64,000 nucleotides of DNA, from positions 90,001 to 154,000 of the forward strand of contig JACEEZ010020927.1 in NCBI GenBank assembly GCA_016584305.1. The letters are read 5' to 3'. The notes beneath the pieces are model-generated. The model worked only from the letters and a program-made list of their open reading frames with translations, was not told the origin of the DNA and made no database searches. This document shows, one piece after another, positions 11,577-49,131 of this stretch. The number at the start of each line of letters is the position of its first letter. The stretch's first letter is position 1. Both the position numbers and the translations under genes were made by a program. Source of the DNA: Chionoecetes opilio. Its lineage: Eukaryota; Arthropoda; Malacostraca; Decapoda; Majidae.

Positions 11577-11850
11577 AATTGTCGCATTTTTTTCTTTAAT
11601 TATACACTTTCATCCTCCCCCAAAAGTTATAAAAATATATACCAATCTTTTTCTAGCCCTTATTAGTACATAAAACTCTGGAAATCCTATTGAGTTGTTT
11701 TTTTTAGATAGAAAAGCATAATTATCGTACTTTTTTTTCAATTATACACTTTTATCCTCCCAAAAAGTTATAACAATATATATCAGTCCTTTTCTAGCCC
11801 TTATTAGTTACATGAAACTCTAGATTTCCTATTGAGTTTCTTTTCATAGA
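11577..11850. repeat. Dispersed ~145-bp repeat, two copies
   Basis: The words TAGCCCTTATTAGTACATAA and AAGCATAATTATCGTACTTT occur twice here and again several times at 17888-18420. This is a family of AT-rich repeats shared by two sites 6 kb apart. No coding frame is visible. Confidence 0.8.
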
Positions 11851-11893
11851 CGTATACTATGAGGGTCTTTATTAATGTGTATGTATGAATGTG

Positions 11894-11899
<6 letters not shown>

Positions 11900-11926
<27 letters not shown>

Positions 11927-12185
11927 GAGTGTTGGGTATGATATTAATGAACAGCTGTTGCAACAAAGGAGGGAAGGAGGAAGGAAAGAATTAGGGAGGA
12001 AGAAGGGAGAAAGGAAGGGTAGGAAGGAAGGAAGGAAGGAAAGGAAGGAAGGAGGGAAGGAGGGAAGAGAAGGAAGGAGGAAGGAGGGTAAGGATGGAGG
12101 GAAGGAAGGAAGGAAGGAGGGTAGGAAGGTAGGAAGGAAGGAAGGAAGGAAAGAAGGAACTAAGGAGGAAGGAAGGGAGGATTTG
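11900..12185. repeat. (GTAT)n then (GGAA)n tracts
   Basis: GTATGTAT units at about 11880-11923, then GGAAGGAA-type purine repeats from 11966. Confidence 0.9.
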
Positions 12186-12288
12186 CGATTAAAATTTACT
12201 GTACGTGCGATATACAGCGCGTTGCTAGAGACATTTAGTTAAGCATGATAAAAAAAAGGAAAATAGCGAAATTGAGGATCTAAATTTA

Positions 12289-12290
<2 letters not shown>

Positions 12291-12368
<78 letters not shown>

Positions 12369-12530
12369 AACGGTAATTACGATGAGAGAGAGAGAAAAAA
12401 AAGAATATAGAAACAACGGAAGGAATACAAGTTCTCTCCTCCTCCTCCTCCTCTCCCTCCTCCCCCCCTTTCCCTCCCTCTCCCACCCCTTCCACCACCC
12501 CTTCCCCCTCCCTGCACTTTCTCCACGCAC
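12291..12530. repeat. (CT)n microsatellite and C/T-rich tract
   Basis: Pure CT from 12291 to 12364, then TCC/CCTT-rich text. Confidence 0.9.
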
Positions 12531-12689
12531 GATGAAGGAGATTATTCAGGTGGGTAGTTATTTATATTATTCATTTCTTTGTCTCTATACTTTCTGTTAT
12601 ACATTTTCACCTGTTTTTTATTGTATTAATATTGTTATTGTTGCTGCATTGTTATTGTTATTATTTTTGTTGTGTTTTGTTGTTGTTGT

Positions 12690-12742
<53 letters not shown>

Positions 12743-12743
12743 T

Positions 12744-12806
<63 letters not shown>

Positions 12807-12876
12807 GACTACTTTACTACTACTACTACTACTTCTACTACTTCTACTACTACTACTACTACTACTTCTACTACTT

Positions 12877-12909
<33 letters not shown>

Positions 12910-12914
12910 TACTT

Positions 12915-12963
<49 letters not shown>
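12690..12963. repeat. (TAC)n microsatellite
   Basis: About 274 bp of TAC triplets with TTC variants, preceded by TTG/TTA triplets. Confidence 0.95.
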
Positions 12964-12965
<2 letters not shown>

Positions 12966-13047
12966 TCGTCACTTCATATCATTAAAATAAAAAAGATCGT
13001 AAAATCATCCTTGTTGCGACGAAGTTTTTGGATTTAAAAGTTACCGT

Positions 13048-13049
<2 letters not shown>

Positions 13050-13123
<74 letters not shown>
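13050..13123. repeat. (CA)n microsatellite
   Basis: Pure CA dinucleotides. A short GGTTAGGTTAGGTT telomere-like run follows at about 13154. Confidence 0.96.
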
Positions 13124-13127
<4 letters not shown>

Positions 13128-13223
13128 TGCTTCCTATAACACAAGGTTCAGTGGGTTAGGTTAGGTTCAATGTTTCCACCAAAGCTCTCGCCTCTAACCT
13201 TCCCAAAACTTTCTTCTTCCGTG

Positions 13224-13227
<4 letters not shown>

Positions 13228-13301
<74 letters not shown>
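13228..13301. repeat. (CT)n microsatellite
   Basis: Pure CT dinucleotides. Confidence 0.96.
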
Positions 13302-13302
<1 letters not shown>

Positions 13303-13514
13303 AGTCAAAAGTGAAAAAATAAATCTCGCTAAGGTGCAAAGTGAAATTTATCTATCAGTCAAGGAAGTTCCCTCGATCGATAACCTTTGACCTGTAAGTT
13401 TCACGGTTTGAAGTTTGGTTGAAGTTATGGTAAACAACTTTTTTCTCGTGTGTGTATGTGTGTGTGTGTGTGTGTGCGTGCGAGGGTTTCAGTTAATTAA
13501 GCGCTCATAACGAA

Positions 13515-13680
<166 letters not shown>

Positions 13681-13689
13681 CCCTTTTCA

Positions 13690-13849
13690 TGGTTTTGGCA
13701 GAACTTACCTACCGTTACTACCTATATTGTTGCTGTCTTTTGCCTCTACTACTACTACTACTACTACTATTACTACTACTACTACTATTACTACTACTAT
13801 ACTACTACTACTGAAGTGGTGACCTATACTGCTACTGATTTCTACAAAC

Positions 13850-13888
<39 letters not shown>

Positions 13889-14599
13889 ATCCTTGCCATA
13901 CATGAATTACGCAATATATAAGGGAAGCAAGAAACAAATTATGAGTCCAGTAAGGCAAGGGATGGAGGGAGACTGAAAAGGAATGGCTGCCTACATTGCT
14001 GCCTTGAATGGGCCAAAACTACTTTCACCTCTGCTTGAGTAAACTTTCTTCTGGGACGCAAGAAAGTCACCTGTCGATGTCACCTACGGATGTCACATAT
14101 AGAGATAGAAAGTCACCTATGGAAGTTACCCATACTAGTTACCTATACATGTCATCTATGGAAGTTACCTGTGAATTCGACATCTATATAGAAAAACATG
14201 CATAAATAGACACAATTATGGATATTTAAAGCTCAGTAATGTCTATAGGAGAGGATAAACCACATAAACTATAGATATAAGTAGGATTTCAACATAAGTA
14301 TAACTATAAATCCCTTGCATATGCGGGCTCTTTAAACCAGTATCATCATCATCACCAGTAACAGCAGCAGGTGAAAGTTGTATAAGAGCACGAATATTAC
14401 ACTAACATGAGATCCGATACCCTTACACGCTGTAGAGTAGCATAGGATTGAGTAGTGTATATAAGGGATTGAATAGTGTTAATGCAGCGTTCCTTTGTAT
14501 AGAGTGTTGGCGTGGTGGGTGATCTTGTATCGTCTATGCGGGGCGAGGGAGGAGCGAGGAACCCAGCAGCTTCAGTGCACCTCAAACACTGACGGGAGG
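13690..14599 (+). other. Region upstream of RBM45 (possible 5' UTR/promoter)
   Basis: Short (TAC)n at 13747-13812 and (GT)n at 13853-13886, then degenerate AAGTCACCTATGG-type repeats at 14065-14175. From about 14500 the base composition becomes GC-richer and leads into the first coding exon, so 14500-14599 is likely 5' UTR. No clear TATA box was seen. Confidence 0.4.
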
Positions 14600-39731
<25,132 letters not shown>

Positions 39732-41245
39732 GTCGGCTTGAGGCAGAGGTATGAGGAGAAGGTTGTTGTGGGCAGGTGGGGATGGGCACTGCACTCGTAG
39801 GATGGTTAACTATAACCATTAAGCTATGTTTGCATTGAACAATTGTTAGCTCTATGGATTTTGTTTATTGTTGATATTTTTCCATTATTTGATGATGCTA
39901 GTGTGCATTTCTGACACGTATCATAACACTTTGATGGGTCATATGGAAGTATTTATTGAAAGCTGCCGAGATAACCTTGGCTTCGTGCTGTACGTGTTCT
40001 CCTTAAAAGAGCATTCACTCAATGATGTGAACTCATCAGTAACACATTGTGTCTAAAGGGACAGTTCACATTTGAATTAATGTAAATATGTGATTTTTTA
40101 TCTGCATGATAGGATGTATAAGGAGGTTGTAGGTGTTTCCTTATTGTTTTTTAAAGCAAATATTTGTGTTTTCAGCATGCGTTATCTGTAAATACAGTAC
40201 ATCTTTGGCATGCATTGATTGATTGATTCATGTATTTTCTGTGTACTCCGCATAATCACACACGTGTATATTTTATAAGATGTTTGCATTTGAGAGTATC
40301 ATTCCATTAAGGGCTAAGGCTGACTGTGTGTGTCTTTGTACTGTTTAAGGTTTAGGTGTTACTGTGACCGGCTGTGATAACGATGATCTGTGATATATAG
40401 ATAGTAGCATGTTGCGGGGACACACATGGCATGCTGGAGGTAGCGTCTTGGTGTTCTGGCTTGGTGCCTCTGTAGTGACTTGCATGCACCATCATTCTCC
40501 TCACCCTTCAGGCCAGCCACACACAGGGACGGTACCTACTAGGGTCACTATGGACAGTAATATTAGGGTCACGTGGGTGTTGTGGTGGCTTGTGAGTGCA
40601 TTCAGGAAGGTTGTGGTATAACAGAACTCTTGATCTTTCTCATCTTCTCATTTGCAACGTTGAATGCAAGGAAGTTAGTCAGGAGTCTGGCTTTCAAAGG
40701 ATTGTTAGAGGTTTGCAGTGGTGATTTTCCTCCCATTTTATTTACAACAATTTACCAGGAAATGGAATACAGCGTGTGGGAATGTTGTGACAGAATTGTA
40801 GTGGTGATTTTCCTCCCATTTTATTTACAACAAAATTCCTAGGTTAGTTTGAGTCACACTACAACTTTTTATCATTGTGGTTTGTTGTTGTTGAACTGAG
40901 AGCTTTGATTCTTTCGCTTAGATAGAACTGATACAGGACTCTTGAGAAGTTAGAAATTAAGCATTACTGTCATCTTCCAAATCATTAGTGTCCAGAATCA
41001 TTCTTTACCAGGAAATGGAATACAGCGTGTGGGAATGTTGTGACAGCATTGTACGTCATGGAAATTTAATGCTTAGATATTAATTTGCTTTAGAATTGTG
41101 CGTTGCGTAACACAGTCATAGGGAACGTAACGCATTGGTGAGCTGCTCTCTTCATCTTCAGTACTTGCTGCAGGAACTAAGCATAGTATTTTTTTTCCAT
41201 GGTAAGAACATCATTTTGCATCTCCTTGAGGCATGTTGTTGCAGC
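39732..41245 (+). other. Probable RBM45 3' UTR and downstream
   Basis: AT-rich, non-coding. The phrase GTGGTGATTTTCCTCCCATT then TTATTTACAACAA occurs at about 40718 and 40800, and AGGAAATGGAATACAGCGTG at about 40757 and 41011, so a ~80-bp segment was duplicated. I cannot place the poly(A) site. Confidence 0.4.
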
Positions 41246-41250
41246 CCTTC

Positions 41251-41459
41251 GCCCCTTCACGCCCAGATCTCTCCTTGGCTATAAAAAATTGTATGTTGTT
41301 AGCCATAAAATTACGAAAAATAACTGAATATACCAAAGTAGTTAGTCGACAAGAATACTAAACAGGTCATATCTATAAAATATTGTTTATATTCACAAAA
41401 AATTGTCTAATGGTAGCCAAATTACAATGGAAATTACGTTCTGGTCCTCAAGGGGTTAA
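41251..41459 (+). mobile_element. MITE family A, copy 5
   Basis: Starts CGCCCCTTCACGCCCAGATC and ends CTGGTCCTCAAGGGGTTAA. Confidence 0.85.
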
Positions 41460-42460
41460 AGCCTGCCATGTCCTCTGACCCTTGAGCAGCCGTGTATACA
41501 TGTGACAGGCCAGACACTGCTCTCCCTCCACTGTGAACATCTCATAGCTTTATCATCAGCATGTATGATCTGTGTTGGCTTGGCAGAACATCTTTGCCAT
41601 GTGGTATGTGGTTGGTATCCCGGTGTTATGAGGACGAGGAATCTCATGACAACAGCATGTGCAGCGATAGTCTGAGGACATCATGGGAGAGCAGCATTAA
41701 CTTTGCCCCGGATGTCGTTTACACTCAAAGATTTCTAGAGCTTAAAGAAAAGGAATTAATGTCATATAAAGGAAGAAAATGTGTTTTGAACTACTACTAT
41801 AAGTTTGTGTTAGGCCTATGAACTATTCATGTTCATGTGCAAGACTGCTGTACATGAACAGGCTGCTGACTTGCCATGGACTCACTAAGTGACGGTGTCG
41901 CATGAATCTGATGTTTACAGACGAGGTTAAAGGAAAGTCGCTGTTTTTTTTCAGAAAGCATGTTTTGTTGTGTCAATGAGTAGTTTGGGAAAGTTTATGC
42001 AGTTACCGTGGGTAATATATTCTAGCGGTCCGAGCAGATCGGTTGTCAAGACGTGGACGTGAGTAAGGAATGGTATTTCAAGCCAAATTTCTTTTTGACC
42101 TTGTTGGCATATTTCTCTTGACTTACCCAGATGAGATGACCATGACAGAACGACCCTTTTTTTACTATTATTTCCCCTCCTCCCTAGTCCCCTTCTCCCT
42201 CAGCCAAAGCCTCCTTATTTCTCTTCTCTGCACTGTATTCTTATTCTGATGAAAGGTTTGGAAATTAAATGCACACCACAGGTGTAGTAGTGATGGATAG
42301 AATAGATCATTAAATAGCAAGCCTTTTCCATTCCTGGAGTTGATCCACTAAGGCCAGGTACAGAGGCACCCAGGCGGCGGTGCAGAGGTACAGAGGCACC
42401 CGGGCGGCGGCGCCCACAGTGGCGGTGCAGACTTGGCAAGCACGGGCTTTGCCGTCTGTG
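41460..42460. other. Intergenic, unique
   Basis: No supported gene. A CGGCGG-containing duplicated text (GGTACAGAGGCACCC twice) lies at 42357-42402. Confidence 0.4.
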
Positions 42461-42468
42461 CTGCAGAG

Positions 42469-42784
42469 AATATTCTTCATTGAATACACAAAGCAACATT
42501 GATTTTCTGTCACTAAAAGCTGAAAGGTTTCAGGAATATTGGAACAGTAGATTCTAAGGCCTCACTTTGAAGCTATTTTGATTGTTTTATTTAATGGGTA
42601 AAAAAGGTGAATGTGCCACCGGACACATTCACCTTTTTAGGCATTAAATAAAACAATCAAAATCCGCAGAGAAAATAGCTTCAAAGTGAGGCCTTAGAAT
42701 CTACTCTGTTCCAATATTCCTGAAACCTTTCAGCTTTTAGTGACAGAAAATCAATGTTGCTTTGTGTATTCAATGAAGAATATT
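42469..42784. repeat. 316-bp near-perfect palindrome
   Basis: Left arm 42469-42618 and right arm 42624-42784 are inverse copies (shared AATATTCTTCATTGAATACA, GCAACATTGATTTTCTGTCA, GGCCTCACTTTGAAGCTATT). The right arm has about 9 extra bases near 42664, plus a few changes. The centre is the 14-bp text GTGCCACCGGACAC. Next to the centre, CACATTCACCTTTTTAGGCA followed by TTAAAT matches the 3' end of the LINE at 46885-47488. Confidence 0.92.
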
Positions 42785-43259
42785 TTCAGGTCACTGCCAG
42801 GGATACAAGTTTTTGAGACGAGGGATTAAGCAGTGCTTGCCAGAGGAAGACAAGATCTAATATCGCAATCTAATTTTACTAAATTTGCAAAGTATTCTTA
42901 AAAGCATCCTCAAAAAAAGTATTTTTCCTTTGCATTTTGAATGAGATCCATGAGGATAATTTTTATCTGTAATTGTAGGAAGACCATAAACTGCATCATA
43001 CCCAATAAATGGCCTCATCCATTGGCTGCAGCGTGTGCTAGGTGACTTCTTAGGTCTCATGGTGTTCATCTTGGAGATCTATTTCTCACATCTTGTTGTG
43101 GGTCTCATGTTTTGCCGGGACCTCCGCCTGGTCCTCCGCCTGGCCCGGCAGCCAGCCCGTCACTCACCCACACAATGTGCCTCACTGCCTGGCCGTGTAA
43201 AGCCCTGCTGCGCTGAGGCACTCAAGGTGTGAGTCAAGGCACTCAGGGGGCTGCCTGGG

Positions 43260-43350
43260 GAGTGGGTCACCATACCCGGGGGGGGGGGGCACAGCTGAGG
43301 GGGCGGTCATGCCCCGGGGGGGGGGGGGGAGCACGCATCCCAGGGGGCGG
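43260..43350. repeat. G-run cluster
   Basis: Two poly-G runs (about 43279-43290 and 43317-43330) in GC-rich text. Possible G-quadruplex. Confidence 0.75.
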
Positions 43351-45160
43351 CATGATACACCTAGACTTCTTGCATGACTGGCGGTGGCAAGACATGGTTT
43401 TCTGACTACTTTTTGGCTTTTAATGTTTTCTAGATAACAGTGGTATGGATAGAACAATTAAAAACTGAGAATCACTTGAAGATGGAAAGGGTGTTAGAAT
43501 TAATTTATGCATGTGAAAGGATTGTGACATTCACATTTAACACATGCAGTCTAATCATTTTTCATAGATTTTTCATGTAAATAAATTTTCATTTCTGATA
43601 AGAGCCATTTTTCTACATGGTTGCCCAAGAGGCCTATCCCAGATGTGTTGCGTCAGCCTTTACGGACCTTACTGAATTGTCTCGTTTCCCCAGCAGCGTG
43701 TTGACATCGTGACTTCGCGGACCTTACCACGGACAGTTACGGACAGCCAACACATCGACCTAAAACTACCCTAACCACTCCACGGTCCAATGAACCAATC
43801 CCCCGTTACCTTAGACAACCAACAACAACAACTGTTATGTTCCCAGAGACTCCCAACACTCGCATACCAAACTAGTAAAGACGTTCCTTCCTGAGGCAGC
43901 GCCGAACTTGTGACCGACTGTAGTACACACACACAAGCACAGGTGATGTGTAGGGAATAACTTATGCATGACATTATTTTCTTTATACCCCTTTTACTAT
44001 ATTCTTTTTAATAATACCTAAACTAGGTAGTACCAAGCTGAGGAAATTTTTGTTTTATAATGGTAAGCCTTTTAGTGTGACTTATAAGTAAATGCTGTGT
44101 AGGAATTGAACGGTAGTGTGACCATTTAATAAATGATAATGTTCAAATTTCAGAATGTGACTGTAATGTGTCGTAGCTCTTTGGTAATATGTGTATAGGA
44201 AAGACACATTTTATATTTTGGATATTTGATATGGTATACTCCCTTCAGTATTAGTGTTCGAAGTAATGTCTGTGCATACGTATGTTTGTTTTCTATATTT
44301 GTTAATTTTGCAGCCGTTGGAGGCCACTACTTTGAATAGTTCTTGGATCACAGGCGGTTGACACAGGCAACATTTTGTGCACTGCCTCTCACGACAAAGA
44401 CTTAGATGGATGCCACGGGATAAACATTCAGCCTACATCATTGTTAGGTATTCATTTGTTCCATTGTAGGATTGACTCACAATTACAGTTTCCAGCGGCC
44501 ATATAGCATACTATGACGTGAGGTCGGTGCGCCCGCCATCCGTGCACTAACACATTGGTGAATGGACACTTTCGTACACAATCCCGACCGACGATCCAGA
44601 TCTGCGTCCCCCAAGAACCATTCAGGTGTGATTTGCTGTTGAGCCTCACATTCCATTCCTCTCTGTTAATGATACTAGGTTTGCGTAGGAGACTTTAGGT
44701 GTTGATGCCGCACGGCAGACTCATTACTGAATATGTATATAACATATTGGACGTGACTTTTTTCCCTTTTTTCCTCTCGATCCACTGGATGTAGGGAATG
44801 GATGAAATACTTGGATAACTAATTAATATAAATCAATTGACCAGTGTTGAGAGCTATTTAAAAACTTTGATTACATAATTGCATTTTTTTTTTTTTACAT
44901 TTTTATCCAGCAGCTTATTGCTGTGTAACTCTGCAGGATGCCAGAAATTAGGTGAAAATTTTAGTTTTGTTCCATCAATTATTTATGCTCATTCAGAATT
45001 CTATTCTTTTATTTGGTCTTAATTTGGCACTCTTTAAAATGTTTTTTAATTCAGATATTTATGATGTATAAATAGGTTAAGCAGCCCTCAATAGTTGGAG
45101 AAATGACTTTATAAGACTTGGAAGACAGACTTCAGAACTGACATCTGACAGCAGGCTGAT
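43351..45160. other. Intergenic, unique AT-rich sequence
   Basis: No conserved frame, repeat array or element end recognised. Confidence 0.45.
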
Positions 45161-45171
45161 AGAACCCAAAC

Positions 45172-46078
45172 AGAGACAGAGCCTGATGAGGCACAGGGGT
45201 GTGTCAGGCAGGCCTTTGTGACGCCTCATCAGGTGGTCTGTTGTCCCAAACAGAGACAGAGACAGCCTGATGAGGCACAGGGGTGTCAGGCAGGCCTTTG
45301 TGGCACCTCATCAGGTGGTCTGTTGTCCCAAACAGAGACAGAGACAGCCTGATGAGGCACAGGGGTGTGTCAGGCAGGCCTTTGTGACGCCTCATCAGGT
45401 GGTCTGTTGTCCCAAACAGAGACAGAGACAGCCTGATGAGGCACAGGTGTGTCAGGCAGGCCTTTGTGGCACCTCATCAGGTGGTCTGTTGTCCCAAACA
45501 GAGACAGAGACAGCCTGATGAGGCACAGGGGTGTGTCAGGCAGGCCTTTGTGACGCCTCATCAGGTGGTCTGTTGTCCCAAACAGAGACAGAGACAGCCT
45601 GATGAGGCACAGGGGTGTGTCAGGCAGGCCTTTGTGGCACCTCATCAGGTGGTCTGTTGTCCCAAACAGAGACAGAGACAGCCTGATGAGGCACAGGGGT
45701 GTGTCAGGCAGGCCTTTGTGGCACCTCATCAGGTGGTCTGTTGTCCCAAACAGAGACAGAGACAGCCTGATGAGGCACAGGGGTGTGTCAGGCAGGCCTT
45801 TGTGGCGCCTCATCAGGTGGTCTGTTGTCCCAAACAGAGACAGAGACAGCCTGATGAGGCACAGGGTGTGTCAGGCAGGCCTTTGTGGCACCTCATCAGG
45901 TGGTCTGTTGTCCCAAACAGAGACAGAGACAGCCTGATGAGGCACAGGGGTGTGTCAGGCAGGCCTTTGTGGCGCCTCATCAGGTGGTCTGTTGTCCCAA
46001 ACAGAGACAGAGACAGCCTGATGAGGCACAGGTGTGTCAGGCAGGCCTTTGTGGCGCCTCATCAGGTGGTCTGTTGTA
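45172..46078. repeat. ~84-bp minisatellite, 11 copies, each with a hairpin
   Basis: Each unit carries CCTGATGAGGC ... GCCTCATCAGG, an 11-bp inverted repeat around a ~30-nt loop, then TGGTCTGTTGTCCCAAACAG and AGACAGAGACAG. Because 84 is divisible by three, several frames stay open through the array (up to 244 codons), but they are repeat translations. Variants alternate GTGACGCC and GTGGCACC. Confidence 0.96.
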
Positions 46079-46870
46079 CTCCACATGTAGATCACTTGCT
46101 GCTTCACGTCAAGAGCCTTTGTGTTGCAGGTGATCGTTGCATTGTTAGTCATTTAGATTTCAGAGTTTAGGGTTCTGGCTTAGTGACCTAATGGTTGACG
46201 GACCCCACGGTATGACTAGAGCAGCGCGCCTGATGCCGCCCAGAGGCTGGGCTGTGGCCGGCCCGGCGGGTTTGCTGGAGGTTGGCTCGGGCTGAATCAC
46301 CTGTACCTGTTTGGGAACTAAGTCAGTGTTTGAATGTTCCATTGATAGGGCTGTAAGTCCTTGGAAAATTATTTATGTATATATTTATTCACTTGGTGAT
46401 AAAGCCGGTATTTATTATTGGCCGCCAAAGGGGCACAAATACATAAAGTTAGTACAATTGCATTTCCATGAAGCTGCAGAAAGTCCTTGTGTTCACTTGT
46501 CTATGAGAAGAATAAGTGAGAAATTTTATTTGCTCCAAGCTTGGTTGTGTGTTTGATGCTGATGTACATAGTTGTTTTACAGTGTCTTTGTTTTAATATC
46601 TAAGTAACGGCCAGCCAACAAATATGCAATTACAAGTGTTAGTTAATGTATGTGTGGTAGGCTGAGTCAAACTACAGTTTCATATTTTTTTGGATGATTC
46701 CACAATATTTTCACATATACAGTAAGGCTTATATTTACATAACATGTAAAACAAACAATACAAGTAATTAAAAACCCGTCTTTTTACCTAACCTGAATGT
46801 TCCGTGGACCGTGTTCTTGTTGTAAAAGGAAAGTTTTTGATAAGGGTGAACGGAGTGCTTGGGGTTTGTG
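46079..46870. other. Intergenic
   Basis: GC-rich island at 46220-46300 (CCGGCCCGGCGGG), otherwise AT-rich. No gene supported. Confidence 0.4.
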
Positions 46871-46884
46871 CCTCGCCACACGTG

Positions 46885-47338
46885 CCCCCGTTTCTCAAAC
46901 TTGCCAGCCTCCGACTACTACCCTTCCTTTAAATCTTTCCTATTCGACCACTGGCAATCCTCCTGGACCACTTTCTCTGCCAATAAACTTCGCCTGATCA
47001 AACCCTCTATCTCTCCATGGTCAAATCCTTACCACTCTAATAGACTTTGGGAGACTGCTCTCGCACGCTTACGCATAGGCCATACCAACCTCACACACTC
47101 CTATCTCATGTCACGCTCCACCCCAACCCTCTGCACACCCTGTCAAGTTCCTCTCACTGTCCAACATGTCCTAATATCCTGCCCCCATCTCACTGCTGCC
47201 CGTTCCAGTTCCTTCCCTCATTTGTCCTCCCTTTCCCGACCTCCCTGTCTTGCGGACATTCTCCCTGAATCCCCCTCCTTCTCCCTGGAAAATTTAACTT
47301 CCTTCCTCCAACAAATCCACATCCTACATCTGATCTAA
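46885..47338 (+). pseudogene. Jockey/I-like LINE ORF2 C-terminus
   Basis: The frame carries RLWETALARLRIGHTNLTHS and a zinc-binding tail CTPCQVPLTVQHVLISC (C-x2-C-x8-H-x4-C), the usual end of non-LTR retrotransposon ORF2 after the RNase H region. Only about 150 codons remain, and the catalytic reverse transcriptase is missing. Confidence 0.85.
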
Positions 47339-47488
47339 CCATCCTGCTGTAACATTCCGTTCTTTCCCCTTCCCTCATCGTTTCACTATTATTCTTTAAC
47401 CCTGACCCTTTATATGCTTTGCCATAGTGCCATATGACCTCTGATGTCTGGCACATTCATCTTTTTAGGCATTAAATCAATCAATCAA
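46885..47488 (+). mobile_element. Young 5'-truncated LINE with 12-bp target duplication
   Basis: TCGCCACACGTG occurs perfectly at 46873-46884 and 47489-47500. Between them is a reading frame to the TAA at 47336-47338, a ~150-bp 3' UTR ending TTTTTAGGCATTAAA, and a (TCAA)n tail. Perfect duplications and an uninterrupted frame indicate a recent insertion. Confidence 0.9.
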
Positions 47489-47639
47489 TCGCCACACGTG
47501 TTAGGTGTTGGTCCCCAGGGCTCCGCTACCACAAACTTTAACAGTTCTCTGCTTCTGAATTTTGCGAGGCCCAGAAGGTTGAGAATTGCAGGTTCTTGGT
47601 ATCAGAGACCAGGGGGGAGATGCTGAGAAGTGCCATAGA

Positions 47640-48900
47640 GGTAAGGCGAAAAGAGCGCCTTACCCGTCTAAAGGCGCTTTTGTAACGGCCCGGCTAAGGC
47701 ACCGACTAAAGCCTTCTTCTTTCTAGGTGGGGAGCTAAACCACGGTTTTCAGTCGCAGTTCAAAGCCTATTTTCCGGCTGGCTCCCTGAGGGCTTGTAGG
47801 ATTAGGCCCTAACTCTCTGCTCTTTTTACCCAAGCCTTTTCTAGAAATACTTTAACCCCTTCAATGATTCTTCTATTGGTGTCCTGTACCCTATTCAAAC
47901 CTAAAAGAAATTCCATTATCCCATCTATGTTCCCCTCTGCCACTCTATCCCACTGATCCACGCCTACCTCCCGTGCCACTATTGCTATAAGCCGCTCTCT
48001 TTCCTCATCATACCTTGGACACATTAATACCAGGTGATCTACAGTTTCATCTAGTCTACCCATACACATTTGACATATCTTGCTTCCTTCGTTTGCCCAT
48101 CTATATGTTCTACTATTGACCTCCAGAGATTTTGTCCTTGCTTTAAATAATAAACCACTCCCCAAGCTACCATCATAAAAGACCTCACACTTTGGTGTGG
48201 TCTTCCCCTTGTACCAATTCAGAGAACTCTTACCCTCCATCCTCTGTCTCCACATCTCCCTGCCCTGCCTCTGAACTTGGTCATTCACCTTTCGCTTTAA
48301 CTCCCCCTCACTAGACTGGTGTATCCTATCTGTGAAACCCTGTAACCCACACTTCCTCTCCCACCGTCTGCTTGATCTATCCCATTTACTACTCTGTCCT
48401 ATCCACTCATAAACTTTTCGAGCCCACCTGTTTTCATCCATTTTTCTAAGCCTGATTTTGTAATTAAGCACTGACTTAACCTATTCTCTCCGCAAAGGTA
48501 CTCCACCCTGCCTCTCCCCTGATCGCCTCCACTGCTACATACCTGTTTGCCTCTAGTGCAAGTCTACCTACCCTGTTCTGTACTACCTCTAACTTGTCCA
48601 GCTCTCCTACCGTCCACCTCATACACTCTGCCCCATACATGAGGCTCGGTACTGCCATGCCTTTCCACAACCCTCTTACTACCTCATACCTGTTTGCCCT
48701 ACATCTTGCTACACTACCAAGCCTTCCCACCCACTGATTTGCTTTTCCTATTTTATCCTGTTTCGTCCTATCTGCTCCCTTCCCATCTACCGTGATACCT
48801 AGGTATTTATATGACTCGGTGCGCCCTATCCTCAGGTCTCCCATTTCCCAACTCCTACCCTCATCTGCTGCCTCTCCATTTATGCCTATGTACAGTTGAT
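47640..48900 (-). pseudogene. LINE reverse-transcriptase C-terminus, frameshifted
   Basis: Minus strand. From about 48898 to 48479 it reads QLYIGINGE, SYKYLGITVDGKG, then KGMAVPSLMYGAECMRW, the end of a reverse-transcriptase/thumb region. A one-base shift at about 48478-48490 (after FAERI) moves the text to 48480-47809, which ends with CQMCMGRLDETVDHLVLMCP (same C-x2-C-x8-H-x4-C spacing) and a stop at 47809. GC-rich text down to about 47640 is probably its 3' UTR. It belongs to a different family from the LINE at 46885. Confidence 0.8.
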
Positions 48901-48904
48901 ATTT

Positions 48905-49131
48905 CAGGCGCTTTTGCCCTGCCTAAGCTTCGACCAATCACAAGGCTTGAACACTTCTCTGCTGAAGCAAGGAATTTTGTCCCTCCTCCAGCATTGCAGG
49001 AACACCAAGCACTTAAAATGGCAAGGATTATCGACACAGTTCTGCTTGGCTGCCCCGACCAAAACTTGTTGCTGTTTCATCACAAATGTTTGCACACTAG
49101 TCTGTATTCAAAGCGTTACAAGAGTTCTTGA
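48905..49131 (+). other. Possible coding fragment, unknown
   Basis: After an acceptor-like ATATTTCAG, about 74 clean codons read FALPKLRPITRLEHFSAEAR ... KCLHTSLYSKRYKSS to TGA. Composition is protein-like but I recognise no domain. It abuts the minus-strand LINE, so it may be the interrupted target gene or part of another element. Confidence 0.3.

Noticed and set aside
14397..14585. Minus-strand 62-codon frame
   Set aside because: Overlaps the RBM45 upstream region, with no domain or splice context.
43182..43457. Pro-rich minus-strand frame over poly-G runs
   Set aside because: Composition comes from G runs; no splice sites or domain recognised.
45436..46170. 244-codon open frame
   Set aside because: It reads through an 84-bp minisatellite whose unit is divisible by three; other frames are open too.
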